Source: Leptospirales bacterium (GTDB taxonomy: Bacteria; Spirochaetota; Leptospiria; Leptospirales; Leptonemataceae). From it: DNA of 38,724 bases. The stretch spans positions 1-38,724 of the forward strand of contig JAEUSB010000019.1 in the NCBI GenBank assembly GCA_016788865.1, given 5' to 3'. Shown one piece after another: positions 15,315 to 23,593 of this stretch. Each line of letters starts with the position of its first letter. The first letter of the stretch is position 1. Made by a program: the position numbers and the translations under genes. The notes below the pieces were generated by a model that saw nothing but the letters and a program-made list of their open reading frames with translations, searched no databases and was not told the origin of the DNA.

Positions 15315-15391
15315 CACCCCCGTGGGTGGTTTTCCATTTCTGGAGGTGGGAGCACAAGGCTGAGCAAAATGGAAGCTGGCGGAGCTGAGGC
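15294..15391 (-). ncRNA. Candidate small RNA, copy B of a three-member family
   Basis: About 98 nt from an inferred start near 15391 to a T-run at 15299-15294. A 41-nt block at 15313-15353 matches copy C at 39 of 41 positions. It contains GCTCCCACCTCCAG, a possible 4-bp stem with a GAAA loop, and the CCACCC/GGGTGG hairpin (15314-15329, four-base loop). It ends in an intrinsic terminator. It sits between the convergent metzincin and propeller-lipoprotein genes. This is the best-supported copy because both promoter and terminator are visible. Confidence 0.62.
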
Positions 15392-15397
15392 GGACGG

Positions 15398-15456
15398 ACC
15401 TTAGCACATATCGGAAAACTGTCAAGCAGTGCATGTCACAGGTACGTGCTAGCGTA
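15398..15456 (-). promoter_or_regulatory. Conserved promoter module, copy B
   Basis: Reading the minus strand: box TACGCTAGCACGTACC (15456-15441), which with its flank gives the inverted repeat GTACG-N6-CGTAC; 15 nt; -35 TTGACA (15425-15420); 16 nt ending in TGC; -10 TAAGGT (15403-15398). A consensus -35 with a TGn-extended -10 supports real promoter activity. Confidence 0.7.
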
Positions 15457-15500
15457 CTATGGGGTCATGTTGCAAAAGGCATCCGGAATGCCGCCTGACG

Positions 15501-16538
15501 TCACTGCCACGTTACCCATAGGACGCGATTCGCACCGTTCCCACCCACAATCACAAAACGACCGTTCCCGAAGGCAACATGTTGCCAGTTGCTCGTAACC
15601 GGCGCCGTCCGCTCTGTCCAGGTAACACCATCGGGCGACGTCATGATCTGTTTGCTGCCCGAAGCTGCCACCGCCATAAATAGCCCTTCTGCAAAAGCAA
15701 GCCCACCCCAATTCGATGCGGCAACGACGGGGCGAAGCGTCCAATTTACTCCATCCGGTGACGTCATGGCCTGTCCAAAGTTGCGGGCAACAGCTACGAA
15801 TAGCCCATTTCCATAAGCAATCGCGGACCAGCTTGCCGCAGCTGCCGGCGTTCGCACCGTCCAGTTGAGTCCGTCAGGCGACGTCATCACACAATTCATG
15901 CCCACGGCCACAAACTGACCAGCGGCATAGATCACCGCGGCCCAATCCCCACCCTGACCTGTTCGCTCCGTCCAGGCATTGCCATCAGGCGAGGTCATGA
16001 ATCTGTTGTTACTCGCCTGCTGGAGCAATGATACATAGAGACCGTTTCCGTACGCAACGGTATGTGGGTTTGGGGTGAGCCCGCTCGTCGGCGCAGAACC
16101 TGTCCATGTATTTCCATCCGTTGAACTCATCTGTGAGCTGCTGAGGCTGCTACCGACTGCCACAAACCTTCCCCCCGAATAAATGACCTGCCTCCAGGCG
16201 GCGATCGGTGTATTTCGCGTCGTCCAGTTTGCGCCGTCAGGCGAAGCCATCGCGATGGCATTAACATCAGCATGAAGGGCAACGAACTGTCCATTTCCGT
16301 AAGTCACAGCGCCCCATTGCTGTACGGCGGCGGCTGTTGCGGGAACGAAGTTGCCCAGGACGCGATTGGAATTTGAATTGCCGGGCGCAGCCATTGCCAG
16401 GGCCAGGAGCCATTGGTTTTCGTTCTCCTGTGCGCTATCAAACGTTCCAATCCCTGCGTGACCAAACCCGCACGATGCAAAGCATACCAGCAGTCCCAGT
16501 CCCAGATATCGCAGATACGTGTTCAATTTTGTCAGCAT
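15501..16538 (-). CDS. Seven-repeat beta-propeller lipoprotein
   Basis: A 345-residue exported protein. I choose the ATG at 16538 because GGAGG lies six bases upstream; the in-frame TTG at 16553 would place the Shine-Dalgarno inside the gene. The signal sequence ends in a lipobox-like FASC (Cys23). From about residue 75 there are seven repeats of about 38-43 residues with the pattern W-x2-V-x-YGNGxFVAVG ... MTSPDGxNWTxR. The seventh stops early, after the first strands and before the SPDG turn. Sialidase/BNR-like propellers have similar Asp-Gly-Trp turns. Function is unknown; a ligand-binding surface lipoprotein is likely. Confidence 0.82.
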   Translation of the reverse strand: MLTKLNTYLRYLGLGLLVCFASCGFGHAGIGTFDSAQENENQWLLALAMAAPGNSNSNRVLGNFVPATAAAVQQWGAVTYGNGQFVALHADVNAIAMASPDGANWTTRNTPIAAWRQVIYSGGRFVAVGSSLSSSQMSSTDGNTWTGSAPTSGLTPNPHTVAYGNGLYVSLLQQASNNRFMTSPDGNAWTERTGQGGDWAAVIYAAGQFVAVGMNCVMTSPDGLNWTVRTPAAAASWSAIAYGNGLFVAVARNFGQAMTSPDGVNWTLRPVVAASNWGGLAFAEGLFMAVAASGSKQIMTSPDGVTWTERTAPVTSNWQHVAFGNGRFVIVGGNGANRVLWVTWQ

Positions 16539-16763
16539 GCGTAGCCTCCGCAAGGATCTGACGAAACTCTATCACAGTCTTTCGCGTTTGGGATCGGTAC
16601 AAACCGCATCGCCGGGCGGCTTCCTCGCGGTTGCTACGTACAAAATTGGAACTTTTTTTTGATTCAAACAGTGGGTTGCGCGGATTGAAGCATTTGAGGT
16701 AAGTTCGAAGCGCCTGGCCCGAGCCCAAGCGCGGCTCCGGTGGTTCACGGGAACCCAGAATTA

Positions 16764-16797
16764 GGCCAGGCAGCGAGGTGAAGCCTGGCCTCACCTC
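16764..16797. other. Two mutually exclusive hairpins
   Basis: GGCCAGGC (16764-16771) pairs with GCCTGGCC (16783-16790), and GAGGTGA (16775-16781) pairs with TCACCTC (16791-16797). The two perfect stems interleave, so only one can form at a time. They lie right after the stop of the DUF1304 gene (minus strand) and may end its transcript, although no T-run follows. The rest of the 16554-16805 gap holds a further GCCTGGCC at 16712-16719 and nothing else I can name. Confidence 0.5.
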
Positions 16798-16805
16798 GGA
16801 CTGTT

Positions 16806-17195
16806 TCACATCCCCCGCATGAAAAGAATGAAGCAGATGACCGAGATCAGGGGTGGTAGCGCCTGAATGATCGCCGCGCGAGCCATGGTGCGCCGCGAAG
16901 AGAGGAGTGCGAGTCCTGCACCCACGATACAGAGGCAGCCATAGAACATTATTGGCGGGGCAAAGCCCGGGTGCACGTTGAAGAAGAACACTCCGTACAG
17001 GACGCCGATCGCAAGGAAGAGGTTGTAAAACCCCTGGTTATAGAAGACATTTTTCATTAGTTCCGCCTGCTTGATATCCGTGACACCAAAGCGACGATGT
17101 ATTGCAGGCCGTAGCCAGAGTACGCTCTCCATTATAAAGATCCAGATGTGTAAGAAGCCCGCCAGGGCTGCGAAGATTCTGCTTGCGATTTCCAT
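16806..17195 (-). CDS. DUF1304-type small membrane protein
   Basis: A 129-residue integral membrane protein with four hydrophobic segments. The opening (MEIASRIFAALAGFLHIWIFIMESVLW) with its His and Glu in the first span, followed by a short charged loop and VFYNQGFYNLFLAIG, is characteristic of the DUF1304 family. The function of the family is not established. The gene is divergent from the aconitase gene (123-nt gap) and ends just before the hairpins at 16764-16797. Confidence 0.8.
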   Translation of the reverse strand: MEIASRIFAALAGFLHIWIFIMESVLWLRPAIHRRFGVTDIKQAELMKNVFYNQGFYNLFLAIGVLYGVFFFNVHPGFAPPIMFYGCLCIVGAGLALLSSRRTMARAAIIQALPPLISVICFILFMRGM

Positions 17196-17284
17196 GTCAT
17201 GAGCAGAACGGCCGGCCAGGTTACGTCATCCAAAAAACCGATCGCTCCAAATTTCGCGTAAGGGCGCGCATAATTTGGAAAGCC

Positions 17285-17313
17285 TTGACACTGAATTTCG
17301 GGACAAAGATAGT
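17285..17313 (+). promoter_or_regulatory. Promoter of acnA; possible leaderless start
   Basis: A perfect -35 TTGACA (17285-17290), a 17-nt spacer and GATAGT (17308-17313, four of six -10 positions). The -10 ends five bases before the ATG at 17319 and there is no Shine-Dalgarno sequence, so the mRNA could start at or beside the initiation codon. Confidence 0.6.
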
Positions 17314-17318
17314 GAAAT

Positions 17319-19988
17319 ATGAAGAATTCATTCGGCGCCAGGGCTAAATTCAACTCAAAGGCTGGATCACTCGATCTGTTCAGGCTCGATACTCTTGAAA
17401 AGCAGGGAATCGGCAATATCTCAAAACTACCCTACTCCATTCGCGTTCTCCTCGAATCCGCGCTGCGGAATGAGGATGCGTTTCAAGTTCACAAAGAAGA
17501 TGTAGAAGGCCTTGCGCGGTGGAATCCAGCCAAACAGAGCGATCGGGAATTCGCCTTTCAACCCGGGCGCGTGGTACTGCAAGACTTTACTGGCGTCCCA
17601 TGCGTGGTCGATCTAGCAGCCCTTCGCGGCGCCATGGTTCGCATGGGCGGTGATCCAGCGCGAATCAATCCCATCGTCCGCGTGGATCTCGTAATCGATC
17701 ATTCGGTTCAGGTAGACCATTTTGGCGCAGCAGATTCGCTTAAAAAGAATATGGAAATTGAATTCGCCAGAAATCAGGAAAGATATGAATTCCTGAAATG
17801 GGGTCAGGGTGCGTTCCAGAACCTGGGGATAGTTCCGCCTGGTGTTGGAATCGTACATCAAGTGAATCTGGAATTCCTCGCGCGCGTTGTACTTGAGAAA
17901 AATGGAATCGCATATCCGGATAGCCTCGTCGGAACGGATTCACATACAACGATGATCAACGGACTCGGTGTACTTGGCTGGGGTGTTGGTGGAATTGAAG
18001 CGGAAGTTGCAATGCTGGGGCAACCCTTGTACATGCTTGTGCCGAGTGTAGTTGGCTTCAAACTCCAGGGTAAACTCAAGGAAGGTGCAACGGCAACCGA
18101 CCTCGTATTGCGCGTTACTGAAATGCTTCGCAAGAAAGGTGTGGTTGAGAAGTTTGTTGAATTCTACGGCCCGGGACTCTCTGGACTTGGCCTTGCAGAT
18201 CGCGCCACCATCGCAAACATGGCCCCTGAGTACGGGGCTACATGCGGTTTCTTCCCCGTTGATCAAGAGACACTGCGCTACTTAGAGCGCACAGGTCGCC
18301 CGGCAGATCTAATCGATCTGGTCGAACGCTACTACAAAGAACAAGGACTCTTCCGCACGGACGATTCTCCAGAATCCGTCTATAGCGACACGCTTGAACT
18401 GGACCTGTCTACTGTAGAGCCTGCACTTGCAGGACCAAAACGTCCGCAGGATCGTGTGAACTTGAGCGAAATGAAAAAAACCTGGCAGGTGTCGCTGACA
18501 AAGCCAGTAAAAGATCGCGGGTTTGAACTTTCCCCGGGGCAACTTGCAACAAAAGCAACCATCAAGGATGCAAACAAAGCAGAAGTTACTCATGGTAGTG
18601 TTGTAATCGCTGCAATCACATCTTGCACAAACACTTCAAATCCAGGCGTAATGGTTGGAGCAGGAATTCTTGCAAAGAAGGCGGTCGAGCGCGGACTTAA
18701 GGTTAAGCCATTTGTAAAGACATCCCTGGCCCCCGGTTCTCGCGTGGTGACTGACTATCTACAGAAAGCGGGACTCAGCAGTTACCTTGACCAACTTGGC
18801 TTTCAAACCGTTGGCTACGGCTGCACTACCTGTATTGGAAACTCGGGCCCCCTACCTGATCCGGTCGTCGATGCAATCAACGAAGGAAACCTGGTAGCGG
18901 CCGCGGTTCTGTCCGGGAACAGAAACTTCGAAGGTCGTATATCGCCTAACGTTAAAGCCAACTTCCTTGCAAGCCCACCGCTGGTGGTCGCCTATGCGCT
19001 TGCTGGAACTGTGGATATCGATCTGGCGCAGGAACCAATTGGCCAGGGGTCAGACGGCAAAGCCGTTATGCTCAAAGACATCTGGCCAACTGAGGCAGAA
19101 GTTAAGAGTGCTGTGGACGCAATTGCGCCCTCCATGTACAGCAAACAGTACGATAACGTGCGTGACGCAAACGAGATGTGGAACGCAATCGCTGTTGCCG
19201 GTGGCGCCGTTTACAAGTTCAACGAGAAGTCCACGTATATTCAAGAGCCTCCGTTCTTCATCGACATGCCTAAAGAACCGGGCGCTGTTTCTGACATCAA
19301 GGGCGCGCGCGTGCTCGCAAAAGTGGGCGATTCTGTAACAACGGATCACATTAGCCCTGCCGGAAACATTGCTGCGAGTTCACCTGCTGGCAAGTACCTC
19401 CTCGAAAACGGCGTTACAAAAGAAGACTTTAACTCCTACGGAGCGCGTCGCGGAAACGACCGTGTGATGACACGCGGAACGTTTGCAAATATCCGACTGC
19501 GCAACCTCCTGGCTCCCGGCACAGAGGGCGGCGTTACCAAACATCTGCCATCGGGTGAAGTCATGAGCATCTACGATGCAAGCCTAAAATACAAGGCAGA
19601 CAAGGTTCCACTCGTAATCCTTGCAGGTGCTGAATACGGGACCGGTTCTTCGCGCGACTGGGCTGCAAAGGGTACCTACCTGTTGGGTGTGCGCGCTGTA
19701 ATCGCTGTTTCCTATGAGAGGATTCACAGATCAAATCTGGTGGGTATGGGCGTACTGCCGCTTCAGTTCTTGCCAGGACAATCCGCAGAAACGCTGGGTC
19801 TAACAGGCGAAGAAGTATTCGAAATTACCGGAATTGCATCGGCTAAACCTCGTGGCGAGTTAACCGTTCGCGCAGGAGACAAGTCGTTTCAAGCGATTTG
19901 CAGGCTGGACAATGCCGTTGATATTGAGTACTATCGTCAGGGCGGGATTCTGCAGGCAGTTCTCCGCAACTTCTTGAAGGGAAATTAG
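17319..19988 (+). CDS. acnA: Aconitate hydratase A
   Basis: An 889-residue aconitase, the citrate-to-isocitrate step of the TCA cycle, with an [4Fe-4S] cluster. Length matches the AcnA/IRP1 class (about 890). Cluster ligands are visible: Cys436 in AITSCTNTS and Cys502 and Cys505 in [10 protein letters not shown], almost at the E. coli AcnA positions. Other signatures include [23 protein letters not shown] in the first domain and the swivelling domain near the C-terminus with [15 protein letters not shown] and [19 protein letters not shown]. It is followed by glutathione peroxidase (54-nt gap) and an MBL hydrolase. Placing a cluster enzyme next to a peroxidase could serve oxidative-stress protection. 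Confidence 0.97.
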   Translation: MKNSFGARAKFNSKAGSLDLFRLDTLEKQGIGNISKLPYSIRVLLESALRNEDAFQVHKEDVEGLARWNPAKQSDREFAFQPGRVVLQDFTGVPCVVDLAALRGAMVRMGGDPARINPIVRVDLVIDHSVQVDHFGAADSLKKNMEIEFARNQERYEFLKWGQGAFQNLGIVPPGVGIVHQVNLEFLARVVLEKNGIAYPDSLVGTDSHTTMINGLGVLGWGVGGIEAEVAMLGQPLYMLVPSVVGFKLQGKLKEGATATDLVLRVTEMLRKKGVVEKFVEFYGPGLSGLGLADRATIANMAPEYGATCGFFPVDQETLRYLERTGRPADLIDLVERYYKEQGLFRTDDSPESVYSDTLELDLSTVEPALAGPKRPQDRVNLSEMKKTWQVSLTKPVKDRGFELSPGQLATKATIKDANKAEVTHGSVVIAAITSCTNTSNPGVMVGAGILAKKAVERGLKVKPFVKTSLAPGSRVVTDYLQKAGLSSYLDQLGFQTVGYGCTTCIGNSGPLPDPVVDAINEGNLVAAAVLSGNRNFEGRISPNVKANFLASPPLVVAYALAGTVDIDLAQEPIGQGSDGKAVMLKDIWPTEAEVKSAVDAIAPSMYSKQYDNVRDANEMWNAIAVAGGAVYKFNEKSTYIQEPPFFIDMPKEPGAVSDIKGARVLAKVGDSVTTDHISPAGNIAASSPAGKYLLENGVTKEDFNSYGARRGNDRVMTRGTFANIRLRNLLAPGTEGGVTKHLPSGEVMSIYDASLKYKADKVPLVILAGAEYGTGSSRDWAAKGTYLLGVRAVIAVSYERIHRSNLVGMGVLPLQFLPGQSAETLGLTGEEVFEITGIASAKPRGELTVRAGDKSFQAICRLDNAVDIEYYRQGGILQAVLRNFLKGN

Positions 19989-20042
19989 GCAGACCAGCTC
20001 GCGCAATCACCAAAAAAGATTTGCTGAGTTCAGGAGTCCAAA

Positions 20043-20522
20043 ATGAACGTACACGATTTCAAAACCCAGACAATCACAGGTCAGGACAAGCCGTTACGCG
20101 ACTTTGCAGGCAAAGCATTGCTGATTGTGAATGTAGCAAGTAAATGCGGTTTAACACCTCAATACAAAGGACTTGAGTCCTTGTACAAGAAGTACAAGGA
20201 CAAGGGCTTTGAAATCATTGGCATGCCCTGCAATCAGTTTGCCGGGCAGGAGCCAGGAACAGAAGCTGAGATCCAGCAGTTCTGCTCCATGAACTACGAC
20301 GTAACCTTTCCTCTCACGACGAAGATCGAAGTAAATGGTTCGGGAAAGCATCCGCTCTACGCATACCTGACCGGAAAAGACGCGGGGTTTCCTGGAGACA
20401 TTACCTGGAATTTCGAGAAGTTCCTTGTTGGAAAAGATGGAAGCGTGCTCAAGCGATTCTCTCCTCGCGTAGTTCCAGAAGATCCAGAAATTGTCAAGGC
20501 TATCGAAAGCGCACTTGCTTGA
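20043..20522 (+). CDS. Glutathione peroxidase family protein (Cys type)
   Basis: A 159-residue peroxidase of the GPx fold. Catalytic residues are present: Cys35 in VASKCGLTPQY (cysteine, not selenocysteine), Gln69 in CNQFAGQEPG, and Trp122-Asn123 in TWNFEKF. Cys81 (QQFCSMNY) lies where thioredoxin-dependent GPx proteins keep their resolving cysteine, so the physiological donor is probably thioredoxin. There is no signal peptide, so it is cytoplasmic. AGGAG stands eight bases before the ATG. The stop overlaps the TTG start of the MBL gene (TTGA). Confidence 0.94.
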   Translation: MNVHDFKTQTITGQDKPLRDFAGKALLIVNVASKCGLTPQYKGLESLYKKYKDKGFEIIGMPCNQFAGQEPGTEAEIQQFCSMNYDVTFPLTTKIEVNGSGKHPLYAYLTGKDAGFPGDITWNFEKFLVGKDGSVLKRFSPRVVPEDPEIVKAIESALA

Positions 20523-21553
20523 AGCTACATCAATATGAAACAATTCCGGCTGCCACGCAGATTGGCCCGGAACTCTACAAGATTGTCATACCGCAACCGT
20601 TCTACGAGCCAAACAATCTCTACGTGATCAATTCCGGCGAACCGGTGCTGATTGATACGGGATACATTGAAAACCTGGGTTTGCTGCAGCGCTCGCTGAA
20701 GAGCATTGGACTTTCGCTTGCTCGAATCAAGCACATCGTTTATACGCACGATCATATCGACCATATGAGTGCTGGCTTGAGCATCAGCTACTACACTAAG
20801 GCGCGAACCTACGCCATGCGCGGGATCGAAGTAGCATCGCAAAACTATCGGGCAAACCTGCTTTTACTGCGGAGCGCTGAAGAGCGCCTAACGTACAAAG
20901 CGCATCGCGATCCTGAAATCAGAAAAAACGAGCTGGCTCGCGTGCGGCATGGCTGGGATAAGTTTCGTGACTCATATTCACGCGGGGGTAAGGTGGATCC
21001 TTCTGTCCGGATCGATGTTGGTCTTGTGGAAGGCGATGTAATCGAATGCGGCAAGCGCGAGATTGGATTCCTGCACACCCCCGGACACAATCGTTGGCAT
21101 ATTTCTCCTTACATCCTTGGTGAAGGAATTTATTTTACCGGCGATCTTGTACTGGACAATGTTTCTTCAGTTTACGCAGAAGTGGACGGAGACTTGCAGA
21201 AGTATCACGATTCACTCGATCGCCTTTCGCGAATTCCAATCAAGCGACTCTTGCCCGCACACGGCCAGGAGCCGGAAGAACCACACAAGAAGATTCGCCT
21301 GCTGAAGAAGACTCTGGCTTTGCTCGAACGCGGCGTAATGCGTCGGCTGAAGGAAAAGCCGCACGACTTGAGTGAGCTCGTCCTTTCCGCCATGGGGGAG
21401 CGAACTCGCAAGAGCGGTTATTACTTCACGGCCCTGGGCGTGATCCACTCGATCATTCGAAAGCTCCAGGCGCAGAACTGCATCGAAGTAAACGAAATCG
21501 ACCCGCCGTACGAAACATACTCCTGGAAACCAGGTGCAGAAATCGAATCCTGA
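20519..21553 (+). CDS. Metallo-beta-lactamase fold hydrolase
   Basis: A 344-residue protein. The zinc motif THDHIDH is at residues 76-82, with downstream ligands in GFLHTPGHNRWHISPY and in YFTGDLVLDN, and the last His in LLPAHGQEPEEPHKKI. The C-terminal 80 residues look like the winged-helix extension seen in LACTB2-like and related hydrolases (LLKKTLALLERGVMRRLKEKPHDLSEL). The substrate is unknown; thioester or phosphodiester cleavage are both known in this group. The start TTG overlaps the stop of the peroxidase gene, which implies translational coupling. Confidence 0.88.
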   Translation: MKLHQYETIPAATQIGPELYKIVIPQPFYEPNNLYVINSGEPVLIDTGYIENLGLLQRSLKSIGLSLARIKHIVYTHDHIDHMSAGLSISYYTKARTYAMRGIEVASQNYRANLLLLRSAEERLTYKAHRDPEIRKNELARVRHGWDKFRDSYSRGGKVDPSVRIDVGLVEGDVIECGKREIGFLHTPGHNRWHISPYILGEGIYFTGDLVLDNVSSVYAEVDGDLQKYHDSLDRLSRIPIKRLLPAHGQEPEEPHKKIRLLKKTLALLERGVMRRLKEKPHDLSELVLSAMGERTRKSGYYFTALGVIHSIIRKLQAQNCIEVNEIDPPYETYSWKPGAEIES

Positions 21554-21662
21554 AACCCGCCTTTCGTTGGACCCCGGCGCACCTTCAAAGCCCGGTGTCT
21601 GGCGGCCGAACCACCTAATGTGAATCCTCGGAAAGTTTTCTCCGGGCCGGAAAATAAAAGGA

Positions 21663-21691
21663 TTGAATATGTAGACCGACCGTCATATTTA
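21663..21691 (+). promoter_or_regulatory. Promoter and probable TetR operator of the OYE-tetR operon
   Basis: -35 TTGAAT (21663-21668), 17-nt spacer, -10 TATTTA (21686-21691). The spacer contains TAGACCGACCGTCATA (21672-21687), a partly symmetrical sequence (TAGAC...GTC-TA) like operators of TetR regulators that control Old Yellow Enzyme genes. The -10 ends six bases before the ATG at 21698 and no Shine-Dalgarno is visible, so the transcript may be leaderless. Confidence 0.5.
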
Positions 21692-21697
21692 TGACTC

Positions 21698-22984
21698 ATG
21701 AATATCAAACCTGAGCTTCTCAATCGGCCCCTGATCCTGCGCGGGACCGTCATCCCCAACCGAATCGCCAAGAGCGCCACAAGCGAGGCGCTGGCCGACC
21801 GGCAAACAGGCCAGCCCACGCAGGATCTGATTCGCGTGTATGAGCGCTGGGGCCAGGGAGGCGCAGGCCTCTTGATCACGGGCAACGTGCTCGTGGACCT
21901 GGAGGGCAGAACTGAGCCAGGCAATGTGGTCATTACGGACGATCGTTATTTGCCAGGGCTGAAACACTGGGCTCAGTCCGCGCAGGCGAACGGAGCAAAG
22001 TTGTTCATGCAAATCAACCACGCCGGACGCCAGACTTCACGCAGAATTTCGGCGGACCCTGTTGCACCTTCGCCCGTACCGATGCGTGGCTTCATGGGCA
22101 TGTTTGGAAAGCCGCGGGAGTTATCCCATGGTGAGATTCGCGAGCTGATTCGTCGGTATGCGTTTGCTGCGGGCCTCGCACAACGCGCCGGATTTTCAGG
22201 AGTTCAAATTCATGCAGCGCACGGCTATCTAGCCAGCCAGTTTCTGTCTCCCCGCACCAATCTGCGTACTGACGAATGGGGTGGTGATGCAGCAAGGCGT
22301 CGCCGGTTCCTCATCGAGATTGTGCGGGCCGTTCGCGCAGAGGTGGGAGCGGATTTTCCAATCGCCGTAAAACTGAACTCCGCTGATTTTCAAAAAGGTG
22401 GATTCTCGGAAGAAGAATCGATGGCTGTCGTCCGGGCTCTCGAAGCGGAAGGGATTGACCTCCTCGAAATTTCCGGAGGCAGCTACGAACAATCAGCAAT
22501 GATGGGCTCTGATGGAAATGTGCGCGAATCCACGCGTCGGCGCGAGGCATATTTTCTTACTTATGCAAGCAAAGTTCGTTCACTCACAAAGCTTCCGTTG
22601 TTGCTCACGGGCGGAATGCGCACGGCTGAAACCATGGAACAGGTTCTGGCAGAAGGTCATGTAGATATGGTAGGAATCGCACGTCCGCTCTTTGTTGAGA
22701 CGGATTTGCCGGCTCGGATTCTGGCGGGGAAAGCTGCAGCGGCAGTGCAAGTGACCACAAAAGTTGGTGTTCGTCTGTTTGACGACATGCTCGAACTTGT
22801 ATGGTATCAGGCTCAGCTTCGTCGAATTGCGCGTGGGCTCGCGCCGGATGCAAAACTGGGAAGGCTCGGTGCACTGGTATCCGGATATTTTCTGAGTTAC
22901 GCGTTTAACCCGCTGCGCCTTCTTGTTCCCAGGAAAGTCGCACATCTGGTTCCTGAACCAGGACCCGGTGAAGCAACGGCCTGA
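21698..22984 (+). CDS. Old Yellow Enzyme family NADH:flavin oxidoreductase
   Basis: A 428-residue FMN-dependent ene-reductase-like protein. TIM-barrel landmarks: PNRIAKSATSEALAD (first FMN strand), KLFMQINHAGRQ, GVQIHAAHGYLASQFLSPRTNLRTDEWGG with the paired histidines and tyrosine that bind and reduce the substrate, and GGMRTAETMEQVLAEGHVDMVGIARPLF at the phosphate end. It lacks the second flavin and FeS domains of 2,4-dienoyl-CoA reductase, but has a C-terminal extension of about 80 residues with a hydrophobic segment (LGALVSGYFLSYAFNP). Such enzymes reduce activated alkenes and electrophiles. The TetR gene nine bases downstream probably regulates it. Confidence 0.9.
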   Translation: MNIKPELLNRPLILRGTVIPNRIAKSATSEALADRQTGQPTQDLIRVYERWGQGGAGLLITGNVLVDLEGRTEPGNVVITDDRYLPGLKHWAQSAQANGAKLFMQINHAGRQTSRRISADPVAPSPVPMRGFMGMFGKPRELSHGEIRELIRRYAFAAGLAQRAGFSGVQIHAAHGYLASQFLSPRTNLRTDEWGGDAARRRRFLIEIVRAVRAEVGADFPIAVKLNSADFQKGGFSEEESMAVVRALEAEGIDLLEISGGSYEQSAMMGSDGNVRESTRRREAYFLTYASKVRSLTKLPLLLTGGMRTAETMEQVLAEGHVDMVGIARPLFVETDLPARILAGKAAAAVQVTTKVGVRLFDDMLELVWYQAQLRRIARGLAPDAKLGRLGALVSGYFLSYAFNPLRLLVPRKVAHLVPEPGPGEATA

Positions 22985-22993
22985 GATTCAAGA

Positions 22994-23593
22994 TTGAAAA
23001 AGGGAAACGATACACGCGAACGACTCCTGGCTACCACAGGCGCCCTGCTACAAAAGCAGGGTTACTTCGCAACCGGCGTGCAGGAGATTCTAAAAACAAG
23101 TGAAACGCCCCGAGGCTCTTTCTATTTCCATTTTCCAGGTGGAAAGGAAGAGCTTGCCTGTGCTGCACTACAGGATAAGGCACACCAGTGGCAGGATTTT
23201 CTTGAAGAGCGAGCAAACCAGGCCGTAACCTTGCCCGAAGCACTTTCCAATGTGTGCGATGCGCTTGCAGAGGCTATGGTACGTTCTAACTACGAGTTAG
23301 GCTGTCCCGTTGCTACGACTGCTCTCGAAGCGGCAGCGACAGTTGACAGCATTCATCGCATCTGTTCGGATCACTATGCCACGCTCGCTGAAAAGATAGC
23401 GTCGCGCTTGCGGGCCGCAGGGATTCCAGAGAGCCAGACAGCAGTGTTATCGACGCTTGTAATCAGCGCCGTTGAGGGAGCGCTGCTCCTGTCACGCGCG
23501 CATCGTAGCCCGGAGCCTTTGCATCAGGTGGGCGCGAGTCTGCGAAACCTGCTGGTCATGACCGCGACGCCAGGCAGCAAGAAACACTTTTAG
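22994..23593 (+). CDS. TetR-family transcriptional regulator
   Basis: A 199-residue repressor starting at TTG. Residues about 5-50 carry the TetR helix-turn-helix: TRERLLATTGALLQKQGYFATGVQEILKTSETPRGSFYFHF (read in parts). The C-terminal domain with ELGCPVATTALEAAA resembles LmrA/YxaF-type TetR proteins. It follows the Old Yellow Enzyme gene by nine bases, and a likely operator overlaps the promoter at 21663, so auto-regulated control by electrophiles is the simplest reading. The last four bases overlap the 3' end of the convergent DUF1015 gene. Confidence 0.9.
   Translation: MKKGNDTRERLLATTGALLQKQGYFATGVQEILKTSETPRGSFYFHFPGGKEELACAALQDKAHQWQDFLEERANQAVTLPEALSNVCDALAEAMVRSNYELGCPVATTALEAAATVDSIHRICSDHYATLAEKIASRLRAAGIPESQTAVLSTLVISAVEGALLLSRAHRSPEPLHQVGASLRNLLVMTATPGSKKHF

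Noticed and set aside
16764..16797. H-type pseudoknot from the interleaved stems
   Set aside because: There would be no linker between 16790 and 16791 and only one base at 16782, too short to cross the stems; mutually exclusive hairpins are more realistic.
20043..20522. Selenocysteine glutathione peroxidase
   Set aside because: The catalytic codon is TGC (Cys35), not TGA.
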